Of a stretch of DNA of 64,000 bases, positions 1 through 13,823 are shown in pieces. Origin of the DNA: Ischnura elegans (taxonomy: Eukaryota > Arthropoda > Insecta > Odonata > Coenagrionidae). Every line of letters begins with the position of its first letter. Within the stretch, counting starts at the first letter, position 1. A model generated the notes under the pieces. It did not search any database. It was not told the origin of the DNA and saw only the letters and a program-made list of their open reading frames with translations. Where the stretch lies: the NCBI RefSeq assembly GCF_921293095.1, contig NC_060259.1, positions 45,613,812-45,677,811 of the forward strand, read 5' to 3'. The position numbers were made by a program, and so were the translations under genes.

Positions 1-94
1 TATGCGTTGGAGTGGTGGATATTGTTTGTAAATATATCTTGAAAAAAGATCTGATTCTTTCCCGGCGTATGTTCGGGTGACCCACCGGGTAATC

Positions 95-150
95 TTCTCA
101 ATGACTGCCGACGTTTCGGGTTACGAGTCGTACTTCATCATCAGGGCTGA
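95..150 (-). ncRNA. Degenerate hammerhead-ribozyme-like motif (Penelope-like element remnant?)
   Basis: On the minus strand CTGATGA (144-138) is followed by a short stem II (TACG/CGTA around an ACT loop), then GAAAC (117-113), GTC (112-110) and GGC. The GGC can pair with GCC just upstream of CTGATGA to give a 3-bp stem I. This is the order of conserved blocks in a hammerhead ribozyme with a very short stem III, a form known from Penelope-like retroelements. Here no bases remain between GAAAC and GTC to close stem III, so activity is unlikely. It may be only a family-specific repeat of similar sequence. Confidence 0.3.
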
Positions 151-3100
151 AATCATTTAGACCTGAGGGTGGAGAAAAACGGGTTCGCCGAGCAGCCTTC
201 ACTAACATATGTTGAAAAGTTTTATAAGTCAAGGAAACGAAACTCTTTGCATTCTTGTCATGGATTTTTATAATTAATTAGTCGGAGGAGATAATGACTA
301 GTTAAGGAATGCAAAGTAAATTATGCCAATGATTTCTTTTTGATTCCTCATTGAATGGAAAATTCTGCGAATCCGATAATAATAATGGTATAGTTTTTGC
401 TATACATATATTACAAGGCACTCGCGGATTTCTTTTTTACGGAAAAATAAGCTTTGTGGAAAAATAACTGTTTATGTTGCAATCGAGAGACACATGGAAA
501 AATTCCCTCTTTAATACAAGTAAGGACCTCTACACCATATCAAGCTCTGGAGTAGATATTGACGAGTACTCAAACAAAGAAAAGGGTCATTATTCTCTGC
601 TAGAAGCAAGTTAATAAATTCCTCTTATATTTGACAAAGGTCTTCCTCAAAATTTTATCGGATGAACATTTCAAGGGAAATCTTGCCAGCCTACTTCATA
701 CTCTAATGTTAGTCCTAGAGTTGACCCTGAATCTATCTCTAATTGTTTTTTTGGAGTACAAGGTAGATGTAGATACGTTATGCAGCAATACGTTCTTAAT
801 CGCATTTTAGAACTCAATACCGAAGAGGATGACACATCCTGGTCAAGTAATCCGTTACATTTTGGCAGATTATGTCTAAAATCCCCATTTTAAGGCGACT
901 TAAGTGTTGCCTAAAGATATCGAAATCGCTTTCGCGCGATCACCATTCCTTTGTTTTCCAGGAAATGTTGGGATTAAATTTTGGCCGTGAGCTCCTAACG
1001 TATTCAAGCGAGGAAATTGATGCCACTTGAAATGTTCTTCGATATGTGCTAATACTACTTGTGCTCTCTCTTGAGCACCTTGCGAGTCGTATTGCTTACG
1101 GGACCATATTACATTTTGCGACCATTTCATGGAAATGGTGGAAATCGATTTGAATAAGGGGTGCATTACTTTTTATTTCCGTATATACTGGATTTTATGT
1201 GTTATGTGGAACGGTACGGTTACCCAAATGGTAAAAACCATGAGGATTCTTGATTACGAAGATAATTGTCATTGTATGCGTAATGGCTGCTGAGTCAGCC
1301 CACGTGACCATGTTTACTCTGCATTGAAGTTTTTATTTGAGGACTGAACTATCTTGAGTTTGAATATTTGTATAAAGGAGAATTCCTAAAAGTTGGAAGG
1401 TAGTTATTAGTAGTGGTATGATCTTGATAGTTTATAGTCTTGAGACGCATTTTTTCACAGGCGAAAAGAAGTATTTACAAATGGTAATATTTGATTTGCT
1501 TTGTTAGGTTTATGATTATCATAAAACGATGTTATTTGCGGCTCATTCAGTAAGAAATCCTATGTCATGAAGATATCTTGTTGTATACCATTACGATTAT
1601 TTCGCGTAGCCTGAAATATTGAAAGAATAATGTATAAGATTGGTGAAATGTAGATAAATTAAATTGGAACTGTCCCATGTGCTAGCAGAAGCTAGAAGTG
1701 TATCATGCTTTCCGCTATTTTAAAAGCCATATCGATGAAAAGAGTTTATCTTTACCTCACAGATTTTTTTGAAGAAAGGAAAAGTATGATAATGAATAAT
1801 TTCATAATCAATTAATATTCTCCTTTACCTGCGTTTAAGTCGCTTCAAAACTTTGAACATATATCAAATACACTTAGCCTTATTTGTTTCTCCACGCAAC
1901 AGCCACTTCAATGAAAATTGTATGCAAAAATAAACTCTGCCGTGTACCCCATATTGTCCAAACATTTTTACAATGCGTCCTTTGGCCATATGTGATAGCC
2001 ATAACGATATGGACGAAATGATCTTGATGTGCATTGTAGAAAAAACTAATGCTCATTTTATACAGAAAAGGGTGCTGTTTGTCGGCTTGTATTATAATCT
2101 TAGCATGATTTTTTTAGGAATCCACCGAAATGTAATAGTGACCTGATTATCTTTTTATGTTAAGATTTATATCAAGATTATATGTACCCTGACAAAAATT
2201 TGTATTTTTATTAAGTATTAGTTTGGCGCTAATGATTAAATTACGTAAGGTAATTTCTAATAGTTAATTAATTTAGTTAATATAATTAATAGGCACCAGT
2301 TGTTCCTAATTCATGAAGCATAAAGCGAATGTTTTCCTAGCTGAAGAAACATGAAGCAAATGTTTTCCTAGCTGTAGGAAATTACTCGTAGTTTATTTCC
2401 TAATCGATTTATTACCTATTATGGTATTTTTAAAAATTTGATCAATCTTTTATTTTCAACGAAGTCAGCTGAATTTTGTAGGTTGCCATTGTGGCATTTT
2501 CCCCTTTCTCCTCAAATAAACGCAATAGAAACCTGTTTTTCCACCTTTAAATCGAAGGTAAAATTTATGTTGTCTTAAATTTAACTATAGTTTTATGCTT
2601 ATAGGGAAGCATTATACACTTCTTCATTTTAAAATTAGGTTTTTTGAAGTATTCACTCTATTAACCAAGGGTGCGTCGTCGTATATATAATATATTTTAT
2701 TAAAACTCAGAGAGACACAACTGCATTACGCATTACTGTTTCTTTTATGACGTTTTACTCTTTTTTACACTCTCTATAATTCGATGAGAAAACAGTGGAA
2801 ATTGTTTTTTTAATTTCTAAATTATCAATGTTACTGTCTGTTCTAGTCCCCTAATTCGTAAGAGTTTAGTATATTATGAAGGCTATCACATATTTACCTC
2901 ACGCCGAAGATTTTCTGTACTTAAGCCGCCTATCGACTAATCGAAGTACGAGTCGAATTATGAATCGCTTGTATTGCAATCTGCTCAATTCAATCTTAAA
3001 TTAGCCACGAGCTATTTTAAATTTTAAGAATATTGTTCACATTTCTCCTGTGACATTAACACGTTTCATATTACAACTGATAATTGTTGCCAAAATTGTA

Positions 3101-3394
3101 CAGCACTACCCAGTTCATCATACTTAGCGAAAATGTCATGACTTAAAGGCATACCTTTCGAATGGAGCAAACAAATCCAGTTATTTATATGTAAAAATAT
3201 CCTGCATTTTTATGTAATTGAAATGATAAGATCAACCACTCCATTCAATTAGTATCTAGAATAAATTCTGCATAACATATCTTTATTCTTCGCTTGGTTT
3301 GGTAATAACTTTTTTCTGGAGAAAAATCGAAAGCTGGCCCATTTACGTTGTGGTTTGTCATTTAGTAGCCATAGATGATCTCAAGCACACCCCA
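151..3394. other. AT-rich Runx intron, no gene recognised
   Basis: This stretch lies downstream of the Runx donor site, so it is intronic. I see no coding exon. In particular, the second half of the Runt domain is not found on the minus strand. The only local structure is an imperfect tandem duplication near 2310-2380, where a segment containing AATGTTTTCCTAGCTG occurs twice about 33 bp apart. Confidence 0.5.
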
Positions 3395-3480
3395 AGCTCT
3401 GCGCGGGGACATATACTAGGTTGGGACTCGAACCACAGACCGTAGGATCGACAACATGCCACCGTCGAGGACTGCTTATA
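3395..3480 (-). mobile_element. tRNA-derived SINE fragment
   Basis: Read on the minus strand, 3434-3423 matches a tRNA/SINE B box (GGTTCGAGTCCC). An A-box-like GGTGGCATGTTGTCG lies about 30 bases upstream at 3463-3449. The rest does not fold as a tRNA cloverleaf, so a decayed SINE head is more likely than a functional tRNA gene. Confidence 0.4.
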
Positions 3481-6340
3481 CAATCCCCTTTTGAGTGTGT
3501 CATTTCAACACTCACACTGGTACACAATTGTATAAACATATGAATATTAAGAGTCAAAAAGATGTCATCTAAGTGGCTGACACTGGAAAATCAATTGTAA
3601 ATAAACTGACTACATAAAATTTTTGATCAAAACCAGTGCTATAAGTTGGAATAGCAACTTAAGGTAGATTGCCAGCTTAATATATTTTGATAAATCCAAA
3701 TTATTTTAGCTATAAGAGAGCTTTGTTTTTTTGCTCCATCAGAATTGGCTTACTTTTAGTGATCCATGAAGTTAAAACTCTCTTCTATCATCTGTGCGTA
3801 CTTAAAACTGTCAAATGAACAGAAACATATATTTGTATTAGGATGTATAACTTCGTGTGAAATTAAAACTGTTATTTCATTCTAAATTCATGAAAATTTT
3901 ATTATTTTTCGTACCATCAAAGTGGCTGCAATATTAAACATTACGATACTTGCGCCAGTGGTCATTCCGCATATTTTGACAAATAAACCATCAGTGATGT
4001 CGCTTTTGCTTAATTAATTTGTCGTCAATAGTATCGAAAATGATAGATTAGTGTTCGATATTACCGAACTGTAAACACTTGCAAATGTTGTTGTTTGCAG
4101 TATCGAATCGAATAGATATGATTATTATGATAGTTTCCCAAGTTTCTCATTTATGCTTTGACTGTTGCTAATTAAGTAATCAACTCGTGAAGTTAAAGTT
4201 CCAGATAATGATGAGAGGCTATAAACAATAGTTCGAGTGGAAGAGTTACTAATAATCATGCTATTACTACGGGCCCTTTTAATTATTCATACATTCCTCC
4301 TATACCTCGAGTTTGTTTTACGCCCTACCTTTTTCATTCTCGGTTTTTATCATTGTTATAATCTATGAATGAAATTTTCTCGAAAGAGATCTGTTTATAC
4401 TCCATATTCTTTCCAAATTTATAAAGAGTTCTGTTTAATTGTGTTCGTGGCGAGAAAAAAATCGAGGTGATCGTAATTGAAAAAGTATCATGTCGATGAG
4501 GCTATATAAATATATCAATTTTTTCCTAAAACATCAGAACAGAAATTGAAATTCTATTGGAAAGCGTCCTAATGCCATGTTATTTTGTGGGGTTGACTGA
4601 ATCTTTGTACTCGTTTGACTGAGGTAATTATCAATTTCTTTACCATGATTTCATGCATTGCATGTCAACCATGTTAATACCAATAATAATATCTATTTAA
4701 GTTTCTCTTAATTTAAATATTTAAGTACTGGTTATTCGTAATCTTTGTATTCAAATTTGTTTTATGCAGGTGATTGAAAATCTTTTGTAATAAAAATGAT
4801 GAATATTCAGTTTCAGATTGCTTATTAAAGTTAATAAAAAACTTCATGAAAACATAGTTTTTTGGCTTAAATGATATTAATGAATGAGTGAATAGCTACT
4901 CAAAATGAAAGCCTTGGAAATGCATAATAGAAATACACTATTATCCTGAAAAAGATCTACATTTTCAGCAGAAATGTTTCAAAGCACATTCAGTTTTTGT
5001 TAGGTGTTCACGGATTATAAGGTTGCACCTGATAAAAATTCCTTGTTTTTCTATTGAATATTCTACATTACTGTTGCGGTGACAGCTGTCATAAGTAAAG
5101 TCTGCATCACTTAACAGTCAACCAACTAAGACAATAGTCTCACATATCATTTCCTACCTCGGGGAATAAATGTGGCATGTAGTGCTGTTGGTTCTGGAAG
5201 CTTCTACAGAATGAATAAATATCTATGAATGAATTTCAACATATAAACCTTAGATATTCAATGGTTAACGGCGAAGAATTTCCAACTCATCTTTGTATTA
5301 TTCTGTAATAATACATCATGAAAGATCGTTTTTGAGAGTGATTGCTCTCTAAAAGACCGGTACAAAGGTTATAATTTCGTGGGTTCTTCAGCCAAAAGCA
5401 CCGATCTGAAATTTCGTGTTTTAGTTACTTCAGTTGTATCGCAGCAATCAATGTGTTTTTTTGCATAATCCCTGATTAAAACTATTATGAATTAACTAAT
5501 AGTTTTATTTTGCTTGTGTTCCATTATTATCTGAGAAAGTTAAACGCAACTATGCCGTGATCCACGAGTCTCTAATTAAATTATACACTTATGTTTATTG
5601 CTTTTATTGATACTCTCTGCTCCATGGTCTATCATATTTCGGGCTGTGTATCATTTAGGCGTTAATTATTATGGGAATGAAAGCTTAAAAAACTATCTCA
5701 TGCTTAAGTAGGATTATAATTGATGGCGAAGAAAAAAAGCATGGAATACTGTGATAAATTCTACGGCAACTGACTCATCGAAACCGTGTTGATCTGTATT
5801 GAGTGCACTAAATCAAATATACTTTCGCACGAAAATTTCACGGGTATCTTAGCACGTTTTTACGAACTATCAGCACATTTTCTTAGAGTAGACATCAGAG
5901 TGGATGATCTGCACGTTAAGTAAAGTCCGTGTGACGCAAACGCAAAAAATAACGGCCTCTGATTCTTAAGCTCTTTCAGCCACTTGCACGTTGCACTAGG
6001 TTAGAGTGAACGGCTACGGGACACGGTCGCTCCTTATGCATTTTGCACATCGTACACATCTGTATTTACGACGGACAGCATAAATGCAACCATTAGTTCA
6101 TCCCGGTCTCTCATGCAGTGTCGCGAGCACGGGATGCACCACTTTGAATGGTAAGCCGTTCAAAAGGGATTTCCCTACGGCCGACCAAACAGCGGTCGCA
6201 GCATAAGAAGCGCGTGAGTGAATGACATTTAAACTGACACCGATTGGTAAAAAATCACTTTAGTTAGAATTTAATCACTTTAGTAGAAGGAAACGCTTAG
6301 ATTATCCATCGTGATTAGGTGAGTGGATGCAAATAAACTG
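3481..6340. other. Runx intron, no gene recognised
   Basis: AT-rich non-coding sequence. At 5200-5230 the AATGAATAAATATCTATGAA run resembles the 3' tail of a non-LTR retrotransposon, but no coding part is attached. GC content rises beyond about 5900 on approach to the Runx exon. Confidence 0.4.
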
Positions 6341-6343
6341 TCA

Positions 6344-7640
<1,297 letters not shown>

Positions 7641-8919
7641 TCTCAGCGCGAACGGTGCAAGTTCGTCCCGGCTCCAAATGCGATGTGTCTCTTGCCTCCG
7701 GGCTACAAATCGACTCGCTATAAAACGTCCCGTGGCCTATTTTGTACCATTAATGTTTCGGACGGTGAGGGGATTTACCGTTCAGAGATGACTTGACTTA
7801 AATGAAACTTTAAACAGCATAATTGAAAGGTAAGCGTCAAAGTTTGATCTTTTGATCTGCTGTTCAGGAATTGTTTGCGTTAGGTTTGGCATTAAGGAAA
7901 GCTTTCCTCTCTTTCCACTGCCAGTGCAATGATCGATTAGATCAGGGTTAAGAATTTTAGAGCTACACCGCGCCGTTAAAGGGCGATAATCGCTGAATAC
8001 AAGAAGTAATTCCCTCGGCAACATTGCCGCTGCATTCACCGATTTGTGTCTGGGTACATGCATCCGGAGATATTGCGGGTCCTCTCAGCCGTCAGCAGCT
8101 ACGTTTTTGAGCTTGGAATTTCTTTGTTGGTTTCGTTCTGATGCAAGAATTTCTACTATGGTAACTTCGGGTGCCTATTTAAAAATCGAACTCGGTCCCA
8201 ATACAATTCTAAATATCTATTAACTTGTTTGTTATGCTAATGCTGAAAAGGCTGCCATAGCTTGTGTGGCCGTAGTCATTTATCGGTAGAGTTTAAAGCA
8301 AACGTATGATACTTAATAAGAAAGGAAGGTTTTGAAAATGCGTTATCATAATTAGAATTTCCTAAATAAATTATTTATTAAAAATTCCCAGACCTCTTGG
8401 CTGCTGGCGCACCGCAATTATATTCCTTAGCTTTTGAAATTCGTAGCTCCCACCCAAATTGAGACAAAGGATAAAGTCATGGTGTAAAAAATAAAATTTA
8501 TTTATAATTTTCTCCGAATTTTGCACGGAGCATATATAAACCTAAATCGTAATAGAGTTAGCAGTTCATTACATAAACCGTAAAAAATTCACAAACTTTT
8601 GGTCCTACAGTTTTCATTTTTATATTGATGTATTTCGCATCTATTAATCATATATTTCATATTTTACTTCTGCGTTCAGCATAGATATTTGGCATTTTAA
8701 AATCCGAGCTAATGCAAATTATGTCAACAATTTCTGAACGATTCTCATTCAATAGCTTGGCTAGACAAACAGAAAGTTATTATGAGGGTGTAACAGAAAA
8801 TTTTAATTGTAGATACGAACAAAGAAACCATTATAACACATTCAAATATACTAACTATTACATTAACATACTTATGTTTTATGAAAAATTGTTTCAGCAG
8901 ATACTTTGTGGAAGTTATT
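7641..8919. other. Non-coding, nothing recognised
   Basis: Ordinary AT-rich sequence upstream of the Runx promoter region. Open frames are short and match no family I know. Confidence 0.4.
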
Positions 8920-9079
8920 AATCTTCATCATGAAACACAATTGTAAACTCCGCACATATTGTAATGTTCCGGGTTTCGACTGCTGAGTCTAGGCCTAGAA
9001 AATGCCGCTGAACTGAAACCATGGATGGTTAACATTAAAATAGACCTGTAGTTTACAATTGTGCTTTATTATGAAGATT
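8920..9079. mobile_element. 160-bp MITE with 32-bp terminal inverted repeats
   Basis: The left arm (8920-8951) begins AATCTTCATCATGAAACACA. The right arm (9048-9079) is its reverse complement with a few mismatches. The core of about 96 bp has no coding capacity. This is a short non-autonomous DNA element; the superfamily is not assigned because no target duplication is clear. Confidence 0.7.
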
Positions 9080-9640
9080 TACATGCATAAATTCCGATTC
9101 GAAGCATATGCACTCGTTTCAAACGTCAGGAGGGAGTAGCTACCAAACTTTATTAGAATTTTCCGTCGTAATTACCTCAATGTCTCCCGACTAAAGGAAT
9201 GTTTTCCATTACGAGTCGGATAAACGGCAACACCAGCTCTCCATTGAAATTTGTCGCCATGTAACACGATGATTTTTCTTTGCATCCAGACACTCAATAT
9301 TGTCGGACAATATCGTCCGTTAACTTTATCTTTTTTTATCGAAGTAGCTTAAATGTGAGAATTAAGCGTTTGTTTTTATGTAACAATCTCTAAACGACCA
9401 ATTTTTATTTTTTTATATGCTCTTATTAAATTTGGCGGAGTATCATAGGCACAACAGAGTCTATTCTACGGGGTATTGTATAGTGTCCATGTTTTTTTAG
9501 ACTGGGCGGGCCTGTGTTTACACATTGAATGATGTACCTGATGACCTCAACTACTTGGACACTCAGTCAAAGCTCAGCGCAGAAAGTTTAAGACCTCTCC
9601 ACCAGTAGTCCGAGAATCCCATCTAGTTGTGTTCACTTCG
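9080..9640. other. Non-coding, nothing recognised
   Basis: AT-rich sequence without recognisable coding or repeat structure. Confidence 0.35.
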
Positions 9641-10420
9641 TCGTGAAAACGAGAGCACACGGCTGTGCCTCTTCCGTCCACGGTTGGAGCCAACTTCTGG
9701 AAAAGCAGAGCTCTCGTTTCGAAGCCGAATGGAAGCCTGAGCCCCTGTTACAGCGACCCTTCCCTTCTCGTCCCATTGTTGGCGGAGGCTATTGTCGGCC
9801 GCTGAGGGGCCCGGAGGAAGGGGCAGCCCCGGAGTCGTGGCTCGGGGACCTAATGCATCTATTCATCGGCTTCCCCCCTCCCTGCCCCCCCTCCTATCCC
9901 CCCTCCACCCTTACGACGACAATGACACCTCGGCCCGCCTCTCCGAGCCGTACCTCCCGTTCGCTTTTCGCGCGCCCGGCAATTACTGGCAGCTGTGGGC
10001 CCCCTGCACCCCGTTCGCTCTCCTCCTGGGGACCCCTCCTGGAAATTATTTTGTCCGCAGGAAGGAGCGAGTGTCGTCCCCCCTTTTTCACGGGGAAGAC
10101 CCCTGGTTTTTAGAGGCATGCGTCAAATTAGCCGTGCGCGACCGTAAAACAGCGTCTTGCTCGGCCAAAGTCAAGTGCCGAAAGGTCCCTTTTTGGGTTA
10201 TGGCCACGTAGAGAGAGTGGAGTCACTGCTCTCCGTGTGGTTATGATTATGTTTGCCAGATGTCTCGAAAGCATTTGGCTCGCCCATGCCCTTAATAGCT
10301 TCGGGAATGAGCTGTGGGTGTGGGGCCCTCGGCATGAAGGGGTTGTAAAGTGCACTCAGGCCGGCCCGTCGGCATGTCAAGTTGTTTGGACGACTCCAAG
10401 CTGTCGGGAAAGTGAGTGGA
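9641..10420. other. GC-rich island without a recognisable gene
   Basis: GC content rises sharply and both strands have open frames of 65-156 codons. The peptides are Pro/Ser/Arg-rich with no domain I recognise and no clear splice-bounded exon. It may be a CpG island, an enhancer or an unannotated UTR exon linked to the nearby Runx gene. I assign no function. Confidence 0.35.
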
Positions 10421-10757
10421 TCTGTAGAATTGAAATCATTCTGGTATTTTCGAGAGTCATGAAAATTTACTCGAGGGTCTGTCAATTTTTGTACTGGGGC
10501 GAATGAATTTTGGCGGATATGTAGACTACGGCTAACATGAAATTAGCCATCTGAGGGTCTCTTTCCCGGTTTGGCACCTATTAGATGGGTCACAAGACTA
10601 AATATTGAGTGACAGCATCTTTTTGGATTTTCCCACCGAGTTCATTGTTTTTGATGACAACAGTTTTACCTGAAGACGCGTGCTGGAACGTCAACCCCTT
10701 CGAAACACCGTGTAAACCTTCGCACCGATTGAGGAGAATCGTTGACTCGTAGTCCGG

Positions 10758-11523
10758 GATCTTTCGTGGGGTAAATACATACGAGAAGTATGCGGGAAAT
10801 CTAACCGTAAACTGGGATTTGTAAAAAGAATTCTCGGTAAATGCCCAAAAAAAGGTGAAAGGAATATGCTACCTGACTCCAGTGAGGCCTAACTTAGTGT
10901 ATGCTGCTAGCGTATGGGACCCTTATGAAGCAGGACTGATAGCTGAAATCAATCGAGTACAGCGCAGGGAGGCCAGATTTGTGATGAGTTGTTACGACAA
11001 AAAGTGTAGTGTTTCCAGTATGTTATACGAGCTAGGATGGGAATCTTTACAGGAGCGTAGATCGAAGTATAGGCATAATTTATTTGGTAAATTCGAAGAA
11101 GATATTTTCTCAGACGACGTGAATCATATCCCTCGTTTACCGTCGTAATATGGTAGACGCGATCATGGGAGTAAAATAGAAGAAATAGACTGCAAAACAG
11201 AGAGATTTAAAATGTTATTCTTCCCTCGTACTATTATGGATAGAAACGTAGTATCAATTAATAGGATTAATGGCGTCACTCGCTAGGTTGACTCATTGCA
11301 TGTTTTTTTCCATAGTTCTAACCTTGCATGTGTTTACTATAGGAATTAATAACCATTGGCAAGTTTTTTTTATGAATATGCATGTATATTTTGCTAGTAT
11401 GCGTAATATTTCTATGACCGTGCGGTGTGCATGTGGCGGTTTTCTTGCATGCTGCATGTTGGTGATTGGTCACCCCCTGCCAAACACCCTAAAGTTGGCT
11501 GGCAGGGTATGATGCAGATGTAG
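10758..11523 (+). mobile_element. 5'-truncated CR1-like LINE, reverse-transcriptase C-terminus, frameshifted
   Basis: Translation from 10758 gives DLSWGKYIREVCGKSNRKLG, then FVKRILGK. A frameshift near 10850 leads into VRPNLVYAASVWDPYEAGLI, the thumb region of a non-LTR reverse transcriptase, and on through ELGWESL, FSDDVNHI and EEIDCKTERF. The non-coding tail holds a conserved block (GCATGCTGCATG, CACCCCCTGCC, GGCAGGGTA) and ends in GATGCAGATGTAG, a short tandem tail as in CR1-type elements. The same family recurs on the minus strand at 12418-13290 and as tails at 14608 and 15490. It is dead and 5'-truncated. Confidence 0.85.
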
Positions 11524-11539
11524 TTTTCCGAGGCATTCT

Positions 11540-11694
11540 GGATCCGTGAATCCGTCCATATTTTGTGTTTTCGCCGCGTTGGTGGCCAGAGGTTGACGAC
11601 ATTTTCGCCGGGATTCCACCAGGCGTCGTCTGGTCGTCAACCTTTGACAACGAACGCGGCGAAAACACTAAATATGGGGTGATCCACGAATTGA
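11540..11694. mobile_element. Foldback/MITE hairpin
   Basis: Two arms of about 60 bases (about 11540-11600 and 11634-11694) are imperfect reverse complements. Both contain GTGTTTTCGCCGCGTT and GGTTGACGAC in opposite orientation. The loop is about 30 bases. It starts right after the tail of the LINE ending at 11523. No coding capacity. Confidence 0.65.
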
Positions 11695-12417
11695 AGAAGG
11701 TCTGATTAGTACCCTGAATGCTTAGAACCCGAGCATTTGTTGGGGTAGAATTTTCGCCCGCATGTTGTGAGCAGTATGTTTTGAAGGTTTTGCGTATGGC
11801 GAGTATAAACGCGCGGCACGGGGATGTGCATATTCTCCATCGAATTTAAATCTCTTTTGAATGCAGTGCAATTTGTATCACTAACGTTAAAAAAAATAAA
11901 ATTATTTAATTTACAGTCACAATCATTCCAAAAAATCAACCTCTCGTATTTTTTTGGCAAAACTGAATAGTATTTCATTTTTATTACGCTAAGAAACATT
12001 TATAGTGAAGCTGCAATCATTATCCCAACAACATTCAGACAGCATTGTCGGCGTTAGCATATGATATGATGCAATATCCATGCTTATCTAATCAACTTTA
12101 TGTGGATATCTGTTAAATATCCTAAGGACCCGCCAAGCAACATTGGAGCGATGTCCAACATTATACATGGAGGCTCATATTACAACATCTCTGAGGCATC
12201 TTCACTACATCTAATGAGTAGATAATACATTATTTTTACAACTCGTGGATGTTACAGATAGGATATCTATTTGATGTTGTCAAAATATCCATCGTGTAAT
12301 AACAACGTATATTGGATATATCTACCTTATTTAGATATCCGATGGATATTATGTGCTGCTTGGGTAAATACGCTACGTAACGATGATATTAGTTTTTTGA
12401 TTTATCCCAGATATTCT
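11695..12417. other. Non-coding; possible decayed MITE at 12110-12365
   Basis: AT-rich. Between 12110 and 12365 GGATATCT/AGATATCC motifs recur in both orientations. The block is bounded by CGCCAAGCAACATTGG on the left and GTGCTGCTTGGGTAAA on the right, suggesting an old inverted-repeat element. The ends do not match well enough to define it. Confidence 0.3.
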
Positions 12418-13290
12418 ACATCTACATAATACCCTGCGAGCCACCTCTAGGGTGTTCGGCAGGGGGTGATCAATCACCAGCATGCAGCATGCATTTGGAC
12501 TCCCACATGCACACCTTACCGTCCAAAAAACGTCCCGTATAATAACAAACTATACTACTATATGTTGTTAGAAATAGAATATAGAATAGAAATTCAGAAA
12601 CATGCATTAAGTTTTACATAGGTTAGTAGGCTACACTACAAGTCATGCAATCTATTTACGAGTTCTATTTCTGCCGTTATAATCTCTTATTGATCGTGGA
12701 AAAAATGACATTCAGAATCTGTCTGTTCTGCAATCTATCTCTCTTATTTTATTTATATGATCTGATCTTCCGTAGTACGTTGGCGTCCGCAAGATATGGT
12801 TAACTTCGTCAGAAAAGACACTGCTCTTGAATTTATCTAAAAGGTTTAGTCTATTTTTCAATCTACGGTCCGACAGAGATTCCCATCCGAGTTTATCTAG
12901 GAGGTCAGTTACACTAACAAGATTATCGTTTTGACCTTTCAAATACCTGGCAGCTCTTATTTGCACGCGTTCTAACTCTGTTATTAAGCCTTTTTCATGA
13001 GGGTCCCAAACACTGGCAGCGTATTCCAAATGTGGTCTAACGAGGGAAAAGTAGCTAATTTCTCTCACTTTGTCGTCACCCTTTCCTAATATTCTTTTAA
13101 CAAAACCCATTTTACGATTAGCTTGACCGGTTATTTCTCGAATATGTTTATTCCACGATAGATCATTATTGAGTCTTAACCCCTAGATATTTCACGGATT
13201 GAATTGATATTCTCGCCTCCTAAGGTATGGGATTAATAAGTACCATTCTATATAAATTTAATCTGAATCTAATTCTTCCCTATATGATCA
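12418..13290 (-). mobile_element. 5'-truncated CR1-like LINE, reverse-transcriptase C-terminus
   Basis: On the minus strand an open frame of 132 codons (13110-12712) encodes the end of a non-LTR reverse transcriptase, with YFSLVRPHLEYAASVWDPH, LLDKLGWESLSDRRLKNRLN and FSDEVNHILR. Homology continues upstream of its first Met (DLSWNKHIREITGQANRKMG) to about 13260, but with a frameshift near 13175. The 3' UTR runs to 12418 and ends, read on this strand, in the TATTATGTAGATGT tail. Same family as 10758-11523, opposite orientation. Confidence 0.85.
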
Positions 13291-13613
13291 TGATTATTGC
13301 CTCAGAGCCACCTCGTATACATTTTTTAGCATTATATTTGAATATACCTTGGAGTTTGTCTGAAAACTTGAATGCTAATTAAGACTCTTGATTTTGCATT
13401 TTTGGTTTGCAGGACCCCGAGTCATAAAGCCGTTGTCTTTTTGATAGCAGTTTATTGGATTTTGAAGAAAAACCAATCGATAAAATGAGTAGGAATAAAA
13501 AAATTAACTGCGAACTGGGTATGTCCATCGTTGACTCATGTGTTTCCAAAAGACAATGTGTACCAAAAGAGAAGCTCTACTTTGAGTGCTTTTTTCTCAA
13601 GAATAAAAATTCG

Positions 13614-13806
13614 ACCACCTCGCTGGTAGTTGGTTAAAGTCCTCGTCTTCGAAACGGAAGGTCGCGAATTCGTATCCCGCATGGATAGGTTGCCCCTATC
13701 AAGGTCATTGGTATCTGTGATCGTCCATCATTGTTATTTGTTAGAATAACCCGCTGCACGGGTCTTGCATGCACTGCTTACGGGGTGGTGGGAATAAATA
13801 AAAGAG
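13614..13806 (+). mobile_element. tRNA-derived SINE
   Basis: The head has an A-box-like CTGGTAGTTGGTTAAAG (13623-13639) and a B-box-like GGTCGCGAATTCGTATCCCGC (13660-13680). A family-specific body follows (GGATAGGTTGCCCCTATC), ending in GGGAATAAATAAA. The minus-strand SINE at 22060-22190 shares the GTCGCG-B box-CCCGC(C)-GG-TAGG layout and appears to be the same or a sister family. Confidence 0.65.
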
Positions 13807-13823
13807 CATAACTTTTCCATATA

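Noticed and set aside
1..6340. Search for the second Runx coding exon
   Set aside because: No minus-strand sequence resembling the SFTLTITV...DGPREPR half of the Runt domain was found.
9643..10211. 156- and 139-codon plus-strand frames
   Set aside because: GC-driven, overlapping in two frames, no recognisable domain, no exon signals.
10660..10715. Plus-strand CTGAAGA ... GAAAC as a fourth hammerhead-like motif
   Set aside because: No stem II can be drawn between the blocks and no GTC follows GAAAC.
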